From Hymenobacter cavernae (GTDB lineage Bacteria > Bacteroidota > Bacteroidia > Cytophagales > Hymenobacteraceae), in contig NZ_BMHT01000011.1 in NCBI RefSeq assembly GCF_014641455.1, positions 1 through 64,000 of the forward strand: a stretch of 64,000 nucleotides of DNA, in the 5' to 3' direction. The notes under the pieces were generated by a model. The model worked only from the letters and a program-made list of their open reading frames with translations. It was not told where the DNA came from and made no database searches. This document shows positions 1-8,706 of this stretch, piece by piece. The translations under genes were made by a program, and so were the position numbers. Positions within the stretch are counted from its first letter, which is position 1; each line of letters begins with the position of its first letter.

Positions 1-16
1 CCCTTTTTGTATATTA

Positions 17-985
17 TTACTGTTGTATGGTTCTTTTTACACGAACCATATCATCAAAGTCATTCCTTAAAATAAGGAGTTTAAGAGTAGATATAAATTT
101 ATTTAACTCTCGCTCCAAAATCAAATCGTAATCATTGCTCAGCGTATTGAAATCATTTGGCAACAAATTCTGTATAGCGTGATTTATTCCTCCTAGAATG
201 GTTGGAAAGTCGATAAACTCCAATACTCCCTCCTTTATCTTAGTTTCAACACTAATATACCTAGGTCTTCCAGCATATTTAAAAGATACGCTTTTAGTTT
301 CTACCGATGATTTCATCTTTTCAAATTGAATATTCACATCCTGTTTAATCTTTTCAGGTATGATAATATTCAGCATACAATCTTTATGCAACTCATCATC
401 TACTAAAAAACCATTGTTTTCTACCACATGTTTGCATATAGGTAAAACAAGGCTTTCAAAGTAAGTTGATGCCAATGTTGCTGAAGGGAAAAAATTTATT
501 TCGGTATCAACGTTAGACAAAAATAGGTCTCTAATTTGTTTAACAGCGACATCAAATTCACCTATATTATCTTTTTCAAATCTAGCAAGAGAAATACCAT
601 TCAAATCAGTCAATACTTTCAACTCCTTTTCTACCAAGAATGCACATTTGGAGAGGCCTAATCTACCCATAAACAGGCCTAGTTCAAATAATACATTATC
701 ACGAGGTTGAAGAACCATTTTACCGTTGTATATAGTCTTATCGTCTGTTGTTCCTATCAATATTCCACAGTCATATAAGAGTGAGGCTTTCATCAAATCC
801 GAGAGGAAATTCTGATTTATCTTGAATACAGCGGTGTCCCATATTCTGTCATTCCAGATTGTGACATCAAAATCCTTCTCTAAAATCTTCTTTGCAATTT
901 CAGCGAGTTGCACTTCCTTAGTAGAAGAACCTATGAAGATTCTCTTTTTTGGAGTACCTGCTTTCTTTTTTTCTTCTTTTTTCAT
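17..985 (-). CDS. cap12: TIR-STING CBASS effector (Cap12-like)
   Basis: This 322-residue protein has an N-terminal TIR-like domain (about residues 14-140) with the opening KKRIFIGSS, the block RDNVLFELGLFMGR (putative catalytic Glu101) and a C-terminal STING-like domain (about 165-318). The STING call rests on the segment FPSATLASTYFESLV, the GRPRYI strand near 239-244 and the FIDFPTIL motif near 258-264, which resembles the ligand-contacting ID-PTTL stretch of bacterial STINGs. In known systems the STING domain binds a cyclic dinucleotide (c-di-GMP), the protein forms filaments, and the TIR domain destroys NAD+ to abort infection. It is the second gene of a two-gene minus-strand operon, 12 nt after the CD-NTase. 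It is AT-rich compared with the plasmid backbone. The TIR part is certain by eye; the STING part is a strong inference supported by the neighbour. Confidence 0.82.
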   Translation of the reverse strand: MKKEEKKKAGTPKKRIFIGSSTKEVQLAEIAKKILEKDFDVTIWNDRIWDTAVFKINQNFLSDLMKASLLYDCGILIGTTDDKTIYNGKMVLQPRDNVLFELGLFMGRLGLSKCAFLVEKELKVLTDLNGISLARFEKDNIGEFDVAVKQIRDLFLSNVDTEINFFPSATLASTYFESLVLPICKHVVENNGFLVDDELHKDCMLNIIIPEKIKQDVNIQFEKMKSSVETKSVSFKYAGRPRYISVETKIKEGVLEFIDFPTILGGINHAIQNLLPNDFNTLSNDYDLILERELNKFISTLKLLILRNDFDDMVRVKRTIQQ

Positions 986-997
986 GAGTTTAAAAAA

Positions 998-2062
998 TCA
1001 CACGTAGATCTTACCTAATTTCCCTGTACTCAACAGATCGTTATACACTATTGATATTTCGTAGTGTATCGCCTGTAAACTACTCAGTTTTTCTGGATTA
1101 TTTAAAAATATTGGCTCCCTTCCATCCACAGACATTAGTGAATCTGAATGCCATTTGTTCTGCGACAAGCTCTTTGTTTGCCTATAGAGAACTGGTACCA
1201 ATTCATAGAAGGCAAGATTTTTATAAGAATCAGGATTTATCTCGTAACATATAGCATTAAAGTCAAAGCTACTCAAAATAATATCCGCCTTCGATTTAGC
1301 TTTTAAATTCTTCAGGAAACGAATCATCTTTTTTATTCGACCTACAGTTTCGTCACCTCTACTGTTTATCCTGCTAATACTTAGAAAAGGATAGTCAGGA
1401 ATACCACGAGTACGAGTATCCTTATTATAAACTTGAATACCTCGATAATCTGCTATTTTGTCATTCAAAATAGCAAGTACATCATCGTAGTAGTTTGCAA
1501 TAACAACATCAACATCTCTTTTCAGATCGAGATTTCTTATCTTAATAGACTTAGGCTTTGCTATATTACACACAGAGTATTTATCAGACAAAATCCTTTC
1601 GCAATCCATACGAAGGTTATGTAAATCATCTAATACATTACCTGTGTAGGACGAGTAATTGAATTCTCTATTAAGTTTTTCCGATTGCCATGCTGGATAA
1701 ATATTCTCATTGATAGCTTTTTTAGCAGAGCTAGCATCCCAGTAATAAAACTTATCTGAAATAGTTAAGAGGTCAATGTCACTGTTCGCTATAATATGGG
1801 TGTTGGTCATCACTGACCCCTGATATCTGAAGCTAACATTCGTTAGCGAACTCAAGTGATCTTTCACTCTCTCACCAGCTAATCTACTTCTTCTAGTGTA
1901 TTCCGGTGGCACTCCTTTCATAGCTAGTCTTACATATACCAGCACGTCACCACTGTAGGATAAAGTACCAAGCTCTTCATCAAAAGACCTCTGAAAAGCT
2001 AGATGGTCAGGGTTGATGCGGTCTTTAACGCTCTCTGTCAAGAGTTTATAATCTTGAGGCAT
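998..2062 (-). CDS. cdnE: CD-NTase (cGAS/DncV-like nucleotidyltransferase) of CBASS
   Basis: The 354-residue protein has the nucleotidyltransferase signature GSVMTNTHI at residues 82-90, followed by SDIDLL (Asp95, Asp97), and a third acidic position in RDVDVVIA (about Asp183/185). These are the metal-binding residues of the pol-beta-like CD-NTase fold. CD-NTases sense infection and make cyclic di- or trinucleotides. Those paired with TIR-STING are mostly CdnE enzymes making c-di-GMP, which is my inference here; the product cannot be read from the sequence. It starts the CBASS operon and is followed after 12 nt by the TIR-STING effector. No Cap2/Cap3 genes are present, so this is a minimal (type I) system. 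It is AT-rich like its partner. Confidence 0.82.
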   Translation of the reverse strand: MPQDYKLLTESVKDRINPDHLAFQRSFDEELGTLSYSGDVLVYVRLAMKGVPPEYTRRSRLAGERVKDHLSSLTNVSFRYQGSVMTNTHIIANSDIDLLTISDKFYYWDASSAKKAINENIYPAWQSEKLNREFNYSSYTGNVLDDLHNLRMDCERILSDKYSVCNIAKPKSIKIRNLDLKRDVDVVIANYYDDVLAILNDKIADYRGIQVYNKDTRTRGIPDYPFLSISRINSRGDETVGRIKKMIRFLKNLKAKSKADIILSSFDFNAICYEINPDSYKNLAFYELVPVLYRQTKSLSQNKWHSDSLMSVDGREPIFLNNPEKLSSLQAIHYEISIVYNDLLSTGKLGKIYV

Positions 2063-2108
2063 ACTGATGATTGGTTTATGTGAATATTGATAAGTGAAGA
2101 ATGGTTGC

Positions 2109-2116
2109 TAAAGATA
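2109..2116 (-). promoter_or_regulatory. Putative -7 element of the CBASS operon
   Basis: On the minus strand this reads TATCTTTA, close to the Bacteroidetes -7 consensus TAnnTTTG, and lies about 45 nt upstream of the CD-NTase start codon. No clear TTG is found at the -33 spacing, so the call is weak. Confidence 0.35.
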
Positions 2117-2209
2117 GTAGTAATACATACTTTTTTCCATCATTATTTATAGTTTTTTCTGAACCATGCTATAAAGATTAGCACAGCCCTCTTTGACATT
2201 GCGCAAGGG

Positions 2210-2331
2210 GACGTTTTTCATTGATGCTGAGGTAAATAATTGGCCCGTCGAGGCTGGACAGGCTTGCTTCCCCTTGCCAGCTTCGCAGCATCATCAACCA
2301 ATTATTTACCTCAGCATCAATGAAAAACGTC
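2210..2331. repeat. 34-bp perfect inverted repeat with internal hairpin
   Basis: Arms 2210-2243 and 2298-2331 are exact reverse complements over 34 bp, separated by 54 bp. The spacer itself can pair imperfectly (GAGGCTGG near 2250 with CCAGCTTC near 2277). The right arm contains the start codon and first codons of the small ORF at 2320-2493, so the left arm is an inverted copy of the 5' end of that gene. It could be a transposon end, an inverted duplication or a structured RNA. Confidence 0.85.
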
Positions 2332-2493
2332 CGCTTTTATGTAACCATTTGGGCCTCCGGCGCCGGGCAGGAAGAAAGGTACTCCTTCACCACTCGGGAG
2401 GAAGCCGACCAGTACTACAAAAACCTTAAGCTGGGCATAGTCTACGAGCGCTTCACCTCCTACCCCGTTTTCGCGGAGCTCAGCGCCTCCTAG
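2320..2493 (+). CDS. Small hypothetical protein (57 aa)
   Basis: An ATG-initiated frame of 57 residues begins MKNVRFYVTIWASG and ends ELSAS. It has protein-like composition, with alternating strand-like residues and an EEADQYYKNL helix-like stretch, rather than the look of random translation. I do not recognise the family. Its first four codons lie inside the right arm of the 34-bp inverted repeat. It stands alone on the plus strand, away from the CBASS operon. It may be an intact small gene or a fragment left by rearrangement. Confidence 0.4.
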   Translation: MKNVRFYVTIWASGAGQEERYSFTTREEADQYYKNLKLGIVYERFTSYPVFAELSAS

Positions 2494-2540
2494 GTCGGCC
2501 CCATACTCAGATGTTGAACCTGCGAAAGTGATAGCTTAAT

Positions 2541-2834
2541 GGCCTTCTTATAGCAGGGAGGGAGTAAAATTACTGTAAGCTGTTTCTAAGCAGGGCCAGA
2601 AAGTCAACTCATTGAGCTACTACAGATTGAAGAAAGTTGAGCCCAATAATCTCCCAGATGCGGTTCAACAAGACGGTTCAGAAAAGAATAGGCACTTTGC
2701 TTTTTGAGCCTGACTTGTTGAACCACCTAGATGAGCTATTTCAAAACGAAGTTCTAGTGCCGACTTCAATTAATGCCATTGATGGCCAATAAAGTCCTTA
2801 AAGTAACTTTATCCCCCGCTGCTATAAGAAGGCC
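2541..2834. repeat. MITE-like 294-bp element
   Basis: The ends carry the 14-bp perfect inverted repeat GGCCTTCTTATAGC (2541-2554 and 2821-2834), with matches continuing at lower identity (AG-G-GG). An internal inverted pair GGTTCAACAAG/CTTGTTGAACC lies at 2662-2672 and 2714-2724. No coding frame inside is convincing. No clear target duplication was seen. The rest of the 2494-3405 interval holds no gene I can support; a stem-loop lies at 3140-3169 and a repeat tag at 3300. Confidence 0.5.
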
Positions 2835-3299
2835 AAATAGAAGTAGATAGGGCAAGGCGGCCCACTGCGGGGCTGCGCTAGTGTGGCCGCGACCAGAGGG
2901 CACTGTTGGGGCGCCCTTTTTGCTGAGCACCGAGCCGTGGAAGGGAGCCAGCCCTAGCCCGTCACGCAGCCCGCTGATATTGAGGGTCTGGCCTTCGAGC
3001 GAGCTGGGCTCAAACAGGGGTACTCCTTCCAAAAGGGCGGATTTACACGCTAAGCCCTTCGGCAGCACTTTATCAAAAAGGGTAGCTCGAAAACTGGCTC
3101 AAAAAGGGCGGTTCCAAGCAATCAAGCGGGTATGCCTTGCTTATCAAGAAGGATTTCCTTTTTGATAAGACAAGTAAATTAGATCTCTAGTAGTCTGTAA
3201 TACAAGTATTTACATGGTTAGCGTGTAAATCTGCCCGTTTGCAAGAAGAAGCCCACCCTGGGGAAGGGTTAAGTATAGCCTTTCTAGAATCAAGACAAG

Positions 3300-3316
3300 G
3301 TTCTGCAACAGCCACG
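3300..3316 (+). repeat. Single copy of the GTTCTGCAACAGCCACG repeat tag
   Basis: The 17-mer GTTCTGCAACAGCCACG occurs here and at 14624-14640 and 15780-15796, and its complement at 14490-14506 and (with one change) near 15644. Here it has no inverted partner within about 200 bp, so it looks like an unpaired REP-like tag or a transposon end. Confidence 0.55.
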
Positions 3317-3405
3317 TCCCTCTTTTGAGACAGACAAGACATAAAATCAAACAGACACTAAACATCCTGCTCGAAAACAAGAACGAGGTTGACTGATCAC
3401 CACTT

Positions 3406-5943
3406 CTAAGACGGGATAAGATTCGTAATCTTTATCTGCACGGGAGTGTAGATGTCAACGTCTGTAGTGGGGGTTTCTAGGGTTACGATGAGACTGTAAC
3501 GCACTTTAGAGTTGGCCTTACCTAGTTTCTTTCGGTTCTTATACCAACCGTTTTTGGGATACACAGCTATGGTATTTCTCCTAGCCATATCAGCACCAGA
3601 CATTACAATAAAGTCTTTTTTGACCGAGCCTCTTGAGCGCACTCGCTTAATTAGCCATTGCTCATCGCGGGTATCAATATCATCTTCGGGCGATTCTGAT
3701 GCCGCAGAAATTCTTTGCTTGAATGTTCTAAGGGCCTCACCGGGTTTGATGACAGCGAAATCCAGTCCATGTGAATGATATTGGAAATTGCTAGCGTATT
3801 TCTTGTTCTTGCTTCCCGGGTTGGGTTCTATGAAATATGAGAGTGTAATCTTGAGAGTTACATCTTCGGCATATAGCTCATCAGCAAGAATGTCAGCTGG
3901 CCAAGGCAGCGCAAATAGATGGTATTCATTATACTTTGCAATAGAACCCTGTAGCTGATAAGGTTGGATTTCCCGCTCTGCAATCAATGTCAAACTATTC
4001 TCTGCGCTATACATGGCCTTCTCCTGTATAGGAACGCCATAGCCAACAGACCGAAGTAAGTTTATTCGAGCCCTCTCCGTCAGACTCTCGAACTGTTGCC
4101 CATTTAGCATCGCCGAAGTCCATTCGGCGGAATGCACCATCAACGCACGAATTGTTTCAGGCCAGTACTGGGGGTATGCTGTTCTTAATTCGGCCGCCAT
4201 CTTAGCAGCTAAGGCAGCTGCACCACTTGTGTCACCGAATGGCAAAAAAATTGCGCTTGGATAATCTTTGTCGGTAGTCAGAACTTTTAAAGAAGGATGA
4301 CTAACCACAAAATACTCATTTGTAGAAAGATTCCCTCCTTCCATTACAATATCTGGTTTGATAGGCCACTGGTGTTCCCAGATAATAGAAGTAGAGTTAC
4401 AAGGAGCCATAGCCCCATGTTGCGCCAATGCCCGCCAACCTGGCCATTGGCTCTGGTCTATCTTGTCTTTCCTGGTATATGCCCCAACAGTCAAACAGTT
4501 ATAGGCTTGACCAGGATCATGAATTGACTCGATATAATTAACATCCGGGTGCTCACCAAGATTATTGATAACAGTATTACCGCTACTAACGATTATTAGC
4601 TGTGGATCAATTGGATCCATAGAGGAACCAAATGCAATCTTGTCAACTGCAGCAGACCAAGCGGAAGGGCGGCCTTTGAAAGCTTGTGTCTTATCTGTGA
4701 TAGTCATGCAAAATACACGAGGCGTATTTGCTCTATCAATTAGTGGTACGCTACAGGCATACTCTGTAACAGCGCCATACAGCTCGACATCGTTAGGATC
4801 ACTCAGCTGAACAATCTTGAATGATTCGAGCCCATGCGCAATTCGTATCTGAGCAGGAGTTGCAACGGCATCAGTTAGATCACCATATAAAGCCAAACCG
4901 GCTATGCCGGTGCCATGCCCGCCATTGTCCCAGCCATCATATGTACCCCACGCATCATTATAAGTGTAAAGATGTGCGTCAGGGAGAAAGGGCTTAAGCA
5001 AAGGATGTTCGTTATTGACCCCACTATCCAATAAACAAACTAGGACGCTGTTCTCATCAAGAGAAGCCTGCGTCCTCTTACCTAGATCCTCTAGCCATTC
5101 ATTGTGTCCGGTTGAGCTACTGCTATCGTCTTTGTGAATTAAGAAGTCTGCTAGCTCTTGCGGCTTGCGAAGCTCAGCCAAACTATCTAACAAGAGTAGT
5201 GAGCGCGATAGTTGAGCCGCCGTGCCTTTTATTAAACGAACACGATGTTCTGCAAATAGCAATTCTGACTGTCCGATCTGAACGTCTGAAGCTCTAAGAT
5301 TCTGCAGAATCCTACTGATATTCTCATTATCTCTAGTCCGTCTAAACCAGACTTCCCACCATATACTCTCACTTGCCTCAGGAAATGGAATTTCGGGCTC
5401 ATCAGTCCAAAATGACTTGAGTGTAGCGAGTTGAATATTATGGATGTTATTAATCAGAGCATAATTTTTGGGTTTGCCGTTATCTTCTCCTTCTCTGGTT
5501 CTACCGTTCTCAGTTAAATACTTCTCGACTTTCTTTATAAACTGCCCAACTCCACCTTTGGTCATCACCAAAGTGGCATGATAGCGAGATTCCTCGCTAT
5601 CAATACCAACAACTCTCTTCTCTTCACGAATATTTAATATTTGAAAAGCTGGATCATACTTATCTTGATCGAGGCTTTCAAATTTCAGCTCGAACCCCCA
5701 TTCTGATGCAAAATCTACATAAATAATATCGTCACGAACAAATTCATGTGCTAGTACGACATTATTATTTACGTCAATTTGATTACGAACAGATTGTAGC
5801 TCCTGCAAAAGCTTATTTCCGTGAATGATTCTATTCTGAGCTTTTGGATCTTTGGCTATAGGTCTTCTACCCGGGTATTTATATAAAAAAATATCCGCAT
5901 ACCCATTAACAAGGATATGCGGCTTAATTCTATTTTTAGCCAT
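3406..5943 (-). CDS. Subtilisin-like serine protease (S8), partner of AAA+ ATPase
   Basis: The 845-residue protein has an S8 catalytic core at about 300-620. The triad is Asp306 (VLVCLLDSGVN), His343 (NGGHGTGIAG) and Ser573 (GDTSGAAALAA), with the oxyanion Asn456 in IIVSSGNT. The first ~290 residues have no recognised domain and the C-terminal ~220 residues look beta-rich. There is no signal peptide, so it should act in the cytoplasm. The start codon directly abuts the stop of the upstream AAA+ gene with no gap, so the two are translationally linked. Pairs of an AAA+ ATPase and a cytoplasmic subtilase recur in bacterial defence islands. A role in phage defence is an inference from that and from the adjacent CBASS operon. 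Confidence 0.85.
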   Translation of the reverse strand: MAKNRIKPHILVNGYADIFLYKYPGRRPIAKDPKAQNRIIHGNKLLQELQSVRNQIDVNNNVVLAHEFVRDDIIYVDFASEWGFELKFESLDQDKYDPAFQILNIREEKRVVGIDSEESRYHATLVMTKGGVGQFIKKVEKYLTENGRTREGEDNGKPKNYALINNIHNIQLATLKSFWTDEPEIPFPEASESIWWEVWFRRTRDNENISRILQNLRASDVQIGQSELLFAEHRVRLIKGTAAQLSRSLLLLDSLAELRKPQELADFLIHKDDSSSSTGHNEWLEDLGKRTQASLDENSVLVCLLDSGVNNEHPLLKPFLPDAHLYTYNDAWGTYDGWDNGGHGTGIAGLALYGDLTDAVATPAQIRIAHGLESFKIVQLSDPNDVELYGAVTEYACSVPLIDRANTPRVFCMTITDKTQAFKGRPSAWSAAVDKIAFGSSMDPIDPQLIIVSSGNTVINNLGEHPDVNYIESIHDPGQAYNCLTVGAYTRKDKIDQSQWPGWRALAQHGAMAPCNSTSIIWEHQWPIKPDIVMEGGNLSTNEYFVVSHPSLKVLTTDKDYPSAIFLPFGDTSGAAALAAKMAAELRTAYPQYWPETIRALMVHSAEWTSAMLNGQQFESLTERARINLLRSVGYGVPIQEKAMYSAENSLTLIAEREIQPYQLQGSIAKYNEYHLFALPWPADILADELYAEDVTLKITLSYFIEPNPGSKNKKYASNFQYHSHGLDFAVIKPGEALRTFKQRISAASESPEDDIDTRDEQWLIKRVRSRGSVKKDFIVMSGADMARRNTIAVYPKNGWYKNRKKLGKANSKVRYSLIVTLETPTTDVDIYTPVQIKITNLIPS

Positions 5944-6921
5944 TTATGAAGTTCTTTTTTCAAGCGATTGTTTGAAATACGTCAAACTCAATTTTTCATC
6001 CCCATTAAGGATCATTTCCTTTAATGCATCTTGACAAACCTTAGTGATAACTGAATAATTTAACCCAAAAGCCATTTCAGCTAATTTTTGATAATTGGCT
6101 CGTTGGTTAAAAGAAAAACCCCTGGTACTCCGCTTGATTATTTCAATAATTTGGTCTTTACCTGGTAAGGGATAGTGAATCACATCATCAAAACGCCTGA
6201 ACAATGCTTTGTCTAGGCTATCTGGCAAGTTCGTCGCCGCCACAATAATGCTATTACTTTGATCTTTCTCTATATTAATCAAAAAGCTATTGAGAACGCG
6301 TCTTATTTCTCCTACGTCTTGACCCTGGCTTCTGTCTGAACCAATTGAGTCAAATTCATCGAATAAATACACTGCTCGGTGGTCATTCATCGCGTCAAAA
6401 ATCAACCTGAGCTTAACTATAGATTCACCCATAAATTTCGATATTAATCCATCAAGACGAATAATATAAACAGCAATACCTAACTCCCCTGCAAGAGCTT
6501 GAGCAGTCATTGTTTTTCCAGTGCCCGGCCCGCCGATAAGCAAAATCTTTCTTCTAGGGCTCAGATTATGTTTTCTAAGAATTTCCCACTTTTTTTGCTC
6601 TTTAACTAGTCGATCCAAGTCGTATTTCACCGAATCGTTAAGCACCATATCATCTAACTTGATCTTGGGCTGAAATACTTCTATCAGCTCGTTTAGCTCA
6701 CGTTTAGGAGCTGAAATTGATATAGTTTTATTTGACTCTAAGAAGGAGAGCGATCTTTCTTTTTTAGCTTTTTCAATTATTTTTTTTAACTCTTGAGCAA
6801 AACTAGTATGGCCTTGCCGTGCCTCAGAAGCAGCAATTTGCATGGCTGTAGCAAAGAAGCGCCCTTCATCTCCATCTCCGAAGGAGGCTATTAAATTTTT
6901 TATTTGATCCGCTGCTGCCAT
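5944..6921 (-). CDS. AAA+ ATPase, partner of subtilase
   Basis: The 325-residue ATPase has Walker A GGPGTGKT (130-137), Walker B VYLFDEFD (184-191), sensor-1 VAATN (227-231) and an arginine-finger pair FRRFD (241-245), all typical of classical AAA+ proteins of the FtsH/spastin type. The N-terminal ~85 residues are helical and charged and could be an oligomerisation or sensor domain. It most likely remodels or delivers substrates to, or gates, the protease encoded immediately downstream (0-nt junction). On the minus strand TAAGTTTG (6926-6933) matches the -7 consensus but lies only 5 nt from the ATG, which would give an almost leaderless transcript. Confidence 0.85.
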   Translation of the reverse strand: MAAADQIKNLIASFGDGDEGRFFATAMQIAASEARQGHTSFAQELKKIIEKAKKERSLSFLESNKTISISAPKRELNELIEVFQPKIKLDDMVLNDSVKYDLDRLVKEQKKWEILRKHNLSPRRKILLIGGPGTGKTMTAQALAGELGIAVYIIRLDGLISKFMGESIVKLRLIFDAMNDHRAVYLFDEFDSIGSDRSQGQDVGEIRRVLNSFLINIEKDQSNSIIVAATNLPDSLDKALFRRFDDVIHYPLPGKDQIIEIIKRSTRGFSFNQRANYQKLAEMAFGLNYSVITKVCQDALKEMILNGDEKLSLTYFKQSLEKRTS

Positions 6922-6970
6922 GACACAAACTTAACTCTTGAATTTGTAACATGCCGACTCAAGTCTATAA

Positions 6971-7071
6971 CTGATGTTACGCGCCACCTGCGTCAGTTTG
7001 CTGGAAGGGCCTTCAGGCAAACCGCAAAAGCTTGTTTACAGCATTTTTAGGCAGGTGCCGCGTAACATCAG
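6971..7071. repeat. 101-bp inverted repeat with nested hairpin
   Basis: Arms 6971-6991 and 7051-7071 (CTGATGTTACGCGCCACCTGC and its complement) match at 20 of 21 positions. Inside, GTTTGCTGGAAGG pairs with CCTTCAGGCAAAC. It lies about 50 bp upstream of the AAA+ gene. No coding frame was supported between 7072 and 7383. Confidence 0.65.
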
Positions 7072-7383
7072 TCTACAGCTGTTTAAAAGACAAGCTACAT
7101 TGATTAAGAATAGAAGAAAGCTTTTAGTTACCCCAACTACTCCTATGAACATGTTGGTTATCAAAGTGTTATTTAACCAAGATGGTCTCGTTCCGACAAC
7201 ATGAATGTTGATGTAACTTCACCGCTTGCTCTAAGCACATTAACATAACAAAAGAGCTAAAAGTAACGTCTTTACAGCAGAAAACGCTAAAAATCTTAGC
7301 CACAATAACTAACTATTCGGTAGTGGTTCAAAGCAGGCGTTAAGCGTATAGGTGGGCAGGAAAGCATGTCTCCATTATTGAGA

Positions 7384-7487
7384 GCATCAAAAAGTGTGGG
7401 GCAATCCTATTTTCCAATTGGTCTAGACTGGAAATGGAGCGAATAGCTTCTTGACTCAAAGTGGTATCGCTCCACACTTTTTGATGC
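7384..7487. repeat. 104-bp inverted repeat with nested hairpin
   Basis: GCATCAAAAAGTGTGG at 7384-7399 is the exact complement of 7472-7487. The interior contains a second pair, ATTTTCCA and TGGAAAT. The layout is the same as the elements at 2210 and 6971. From 7488 to 7885 I see no gene I can support. Confidence 0.6.
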
Positions 7488-7885
7488 CTTCCAGTAATAC
7501 AATTGACGAAGAATGGATTAACAAAGTGGAATACCAAGAGCCGAACTACGTTGGAGAGAATAATCCAATTTGGATTGTAATTGAGGAGCCCATTGTTGGT
7601 CTTATTTTAATGTTGATTATGCTACCTCGTGGCATGCGCAAAACGTAGGGCATTCACTTTACCATACTGCTGGTGTTCGTGTACCCAGGGTTAGCCATTA
7701 TTACGTTAAGCCAAGTAGACGGCTCGCGGCCCAAGTTTTATGGTAGCAGTCCGCTACCACCCATCGGCACCCGAATGCTGAAGCGAATGTGCCCGTAGGT
7801 ATGTAAAAAAACATTTCCGAATACCAAGAGGGTTTTCTGAAATGTTTAACAGTTGTAAATACAGGTGACCCTAAAAAGTAAGAAA

Positions 7886-8689
7886 TCAATCCAAGAGTTT
7901 ATATGCATTCTTCATATAAATTCTTTTAATTCCGGAGTTCGGATAGGAGTGAGCACGTTCAGTTTGCTTATTATAGAAGAAAGTATAGTTTTTTGTTCGA
8001 CCCAAATAAATATAATGTGATGTAGCACTGGCTCTAATTAATTTGTTATCATATTCAATTACCATACGTTGGTATCCCGACTTTTCCTTCAATGCTTGTG
8101 CATCAATTACAGCTATAAGAATGTTAAAACAAGCAAGTATTATTAATATGAATGAAGTATCCAATATTCTTTTTAATTCATTATTAAACTTATCAATCTC
8201 AATTCCATATCCCTGTTTAGCAAAGGCTTTCATAATTTTATTAACTAAAAAAGCACTGGATATGGATATAATTGTAATAGTTAATATAGTAAATAACATC
8301 AACCATGTATTAAAGTACCAACATACGCAAATATATCCAAACAAAGTTCCAATAAAGAACAAGGTTGACAACAACTTACTGCTCAACCATGTATTGAGTA
8401 ACAACTTAGGAGTATTCCATTTACGTAGTAGATTATCAGCTATCCTATCTGTAAACATCATAATACCCATGATGATTATAATTATTGCAGATATAGAAAG
8501 TAAGTAATCTGACAATAAAGACAAAACCTCTGTTACCTCAATATATTCGGTTATGGTCACCCCAAATACCTTGTAAAACACTATTAATCTTATTTGGCAG
8601 ATTATCAACAAGAGTAAAGTAGCAAGTGGTAGATTGTCCCTGATTTGAGTTAATATACTAACCGAGGTTGGTTGGGTAGTCTCGCTCAT
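7886..8689 (-). CDS. Hypothetical membrane protein (267 aa)
   Basis: The protein has about five hydrophobic segments: residues 19-40, 58-80, 104-130, 130-150 and 176-195. A soluble C-terminal tail of about 70 residues follows, containing a YIYLGRTKNYTFFYNK stretch. I do not recognise the family. It is very AT-rich, like the other foreign genes at this end, and its nearest neighbour is an IS3 remnant. The ATG at 8687-8689 is the only reasonable start. Confidence 0.6.
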   Translation of the reverse strand: MSETTQPTSVSILTQIRDNLPLATLLLLIICQIRLIVFYKVFGVTITEYIEVTEVLSLLSDYLLSISAIIIIIMGIMMFTDRIADNLLRKWNTPKLLLNTWLSSKLLSTLFFIGTLFGYICVCWYFNTWLMLFTILTITIISISSAFLVNKIMKAFAKQGYGIEIDKFNNELKRILDTSFILIILACFNILIAVIDAQALKEKSGYQRMVIEYDNKLIRASATSHYIYLGRTKNYTFFYNKQTERAHSYPNSGIKRIYMKNAYKLLD

Positions 8690-8706
8690 GTGTTATGTGA
8701 GATGGT

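Noticed and set aside
2766..3165. Frames of 94-100 residues on both strands
   Set aside because: They overlap each other antisense and lie in non-coding repeat-rich DNA, with no motif.
7451..7889. Small frames at 7451-7648 (+) and 7701-7889 (-)
   Set aside because: Composition is not protein-like, one begins within the inverted repeat, and no start signals are present.
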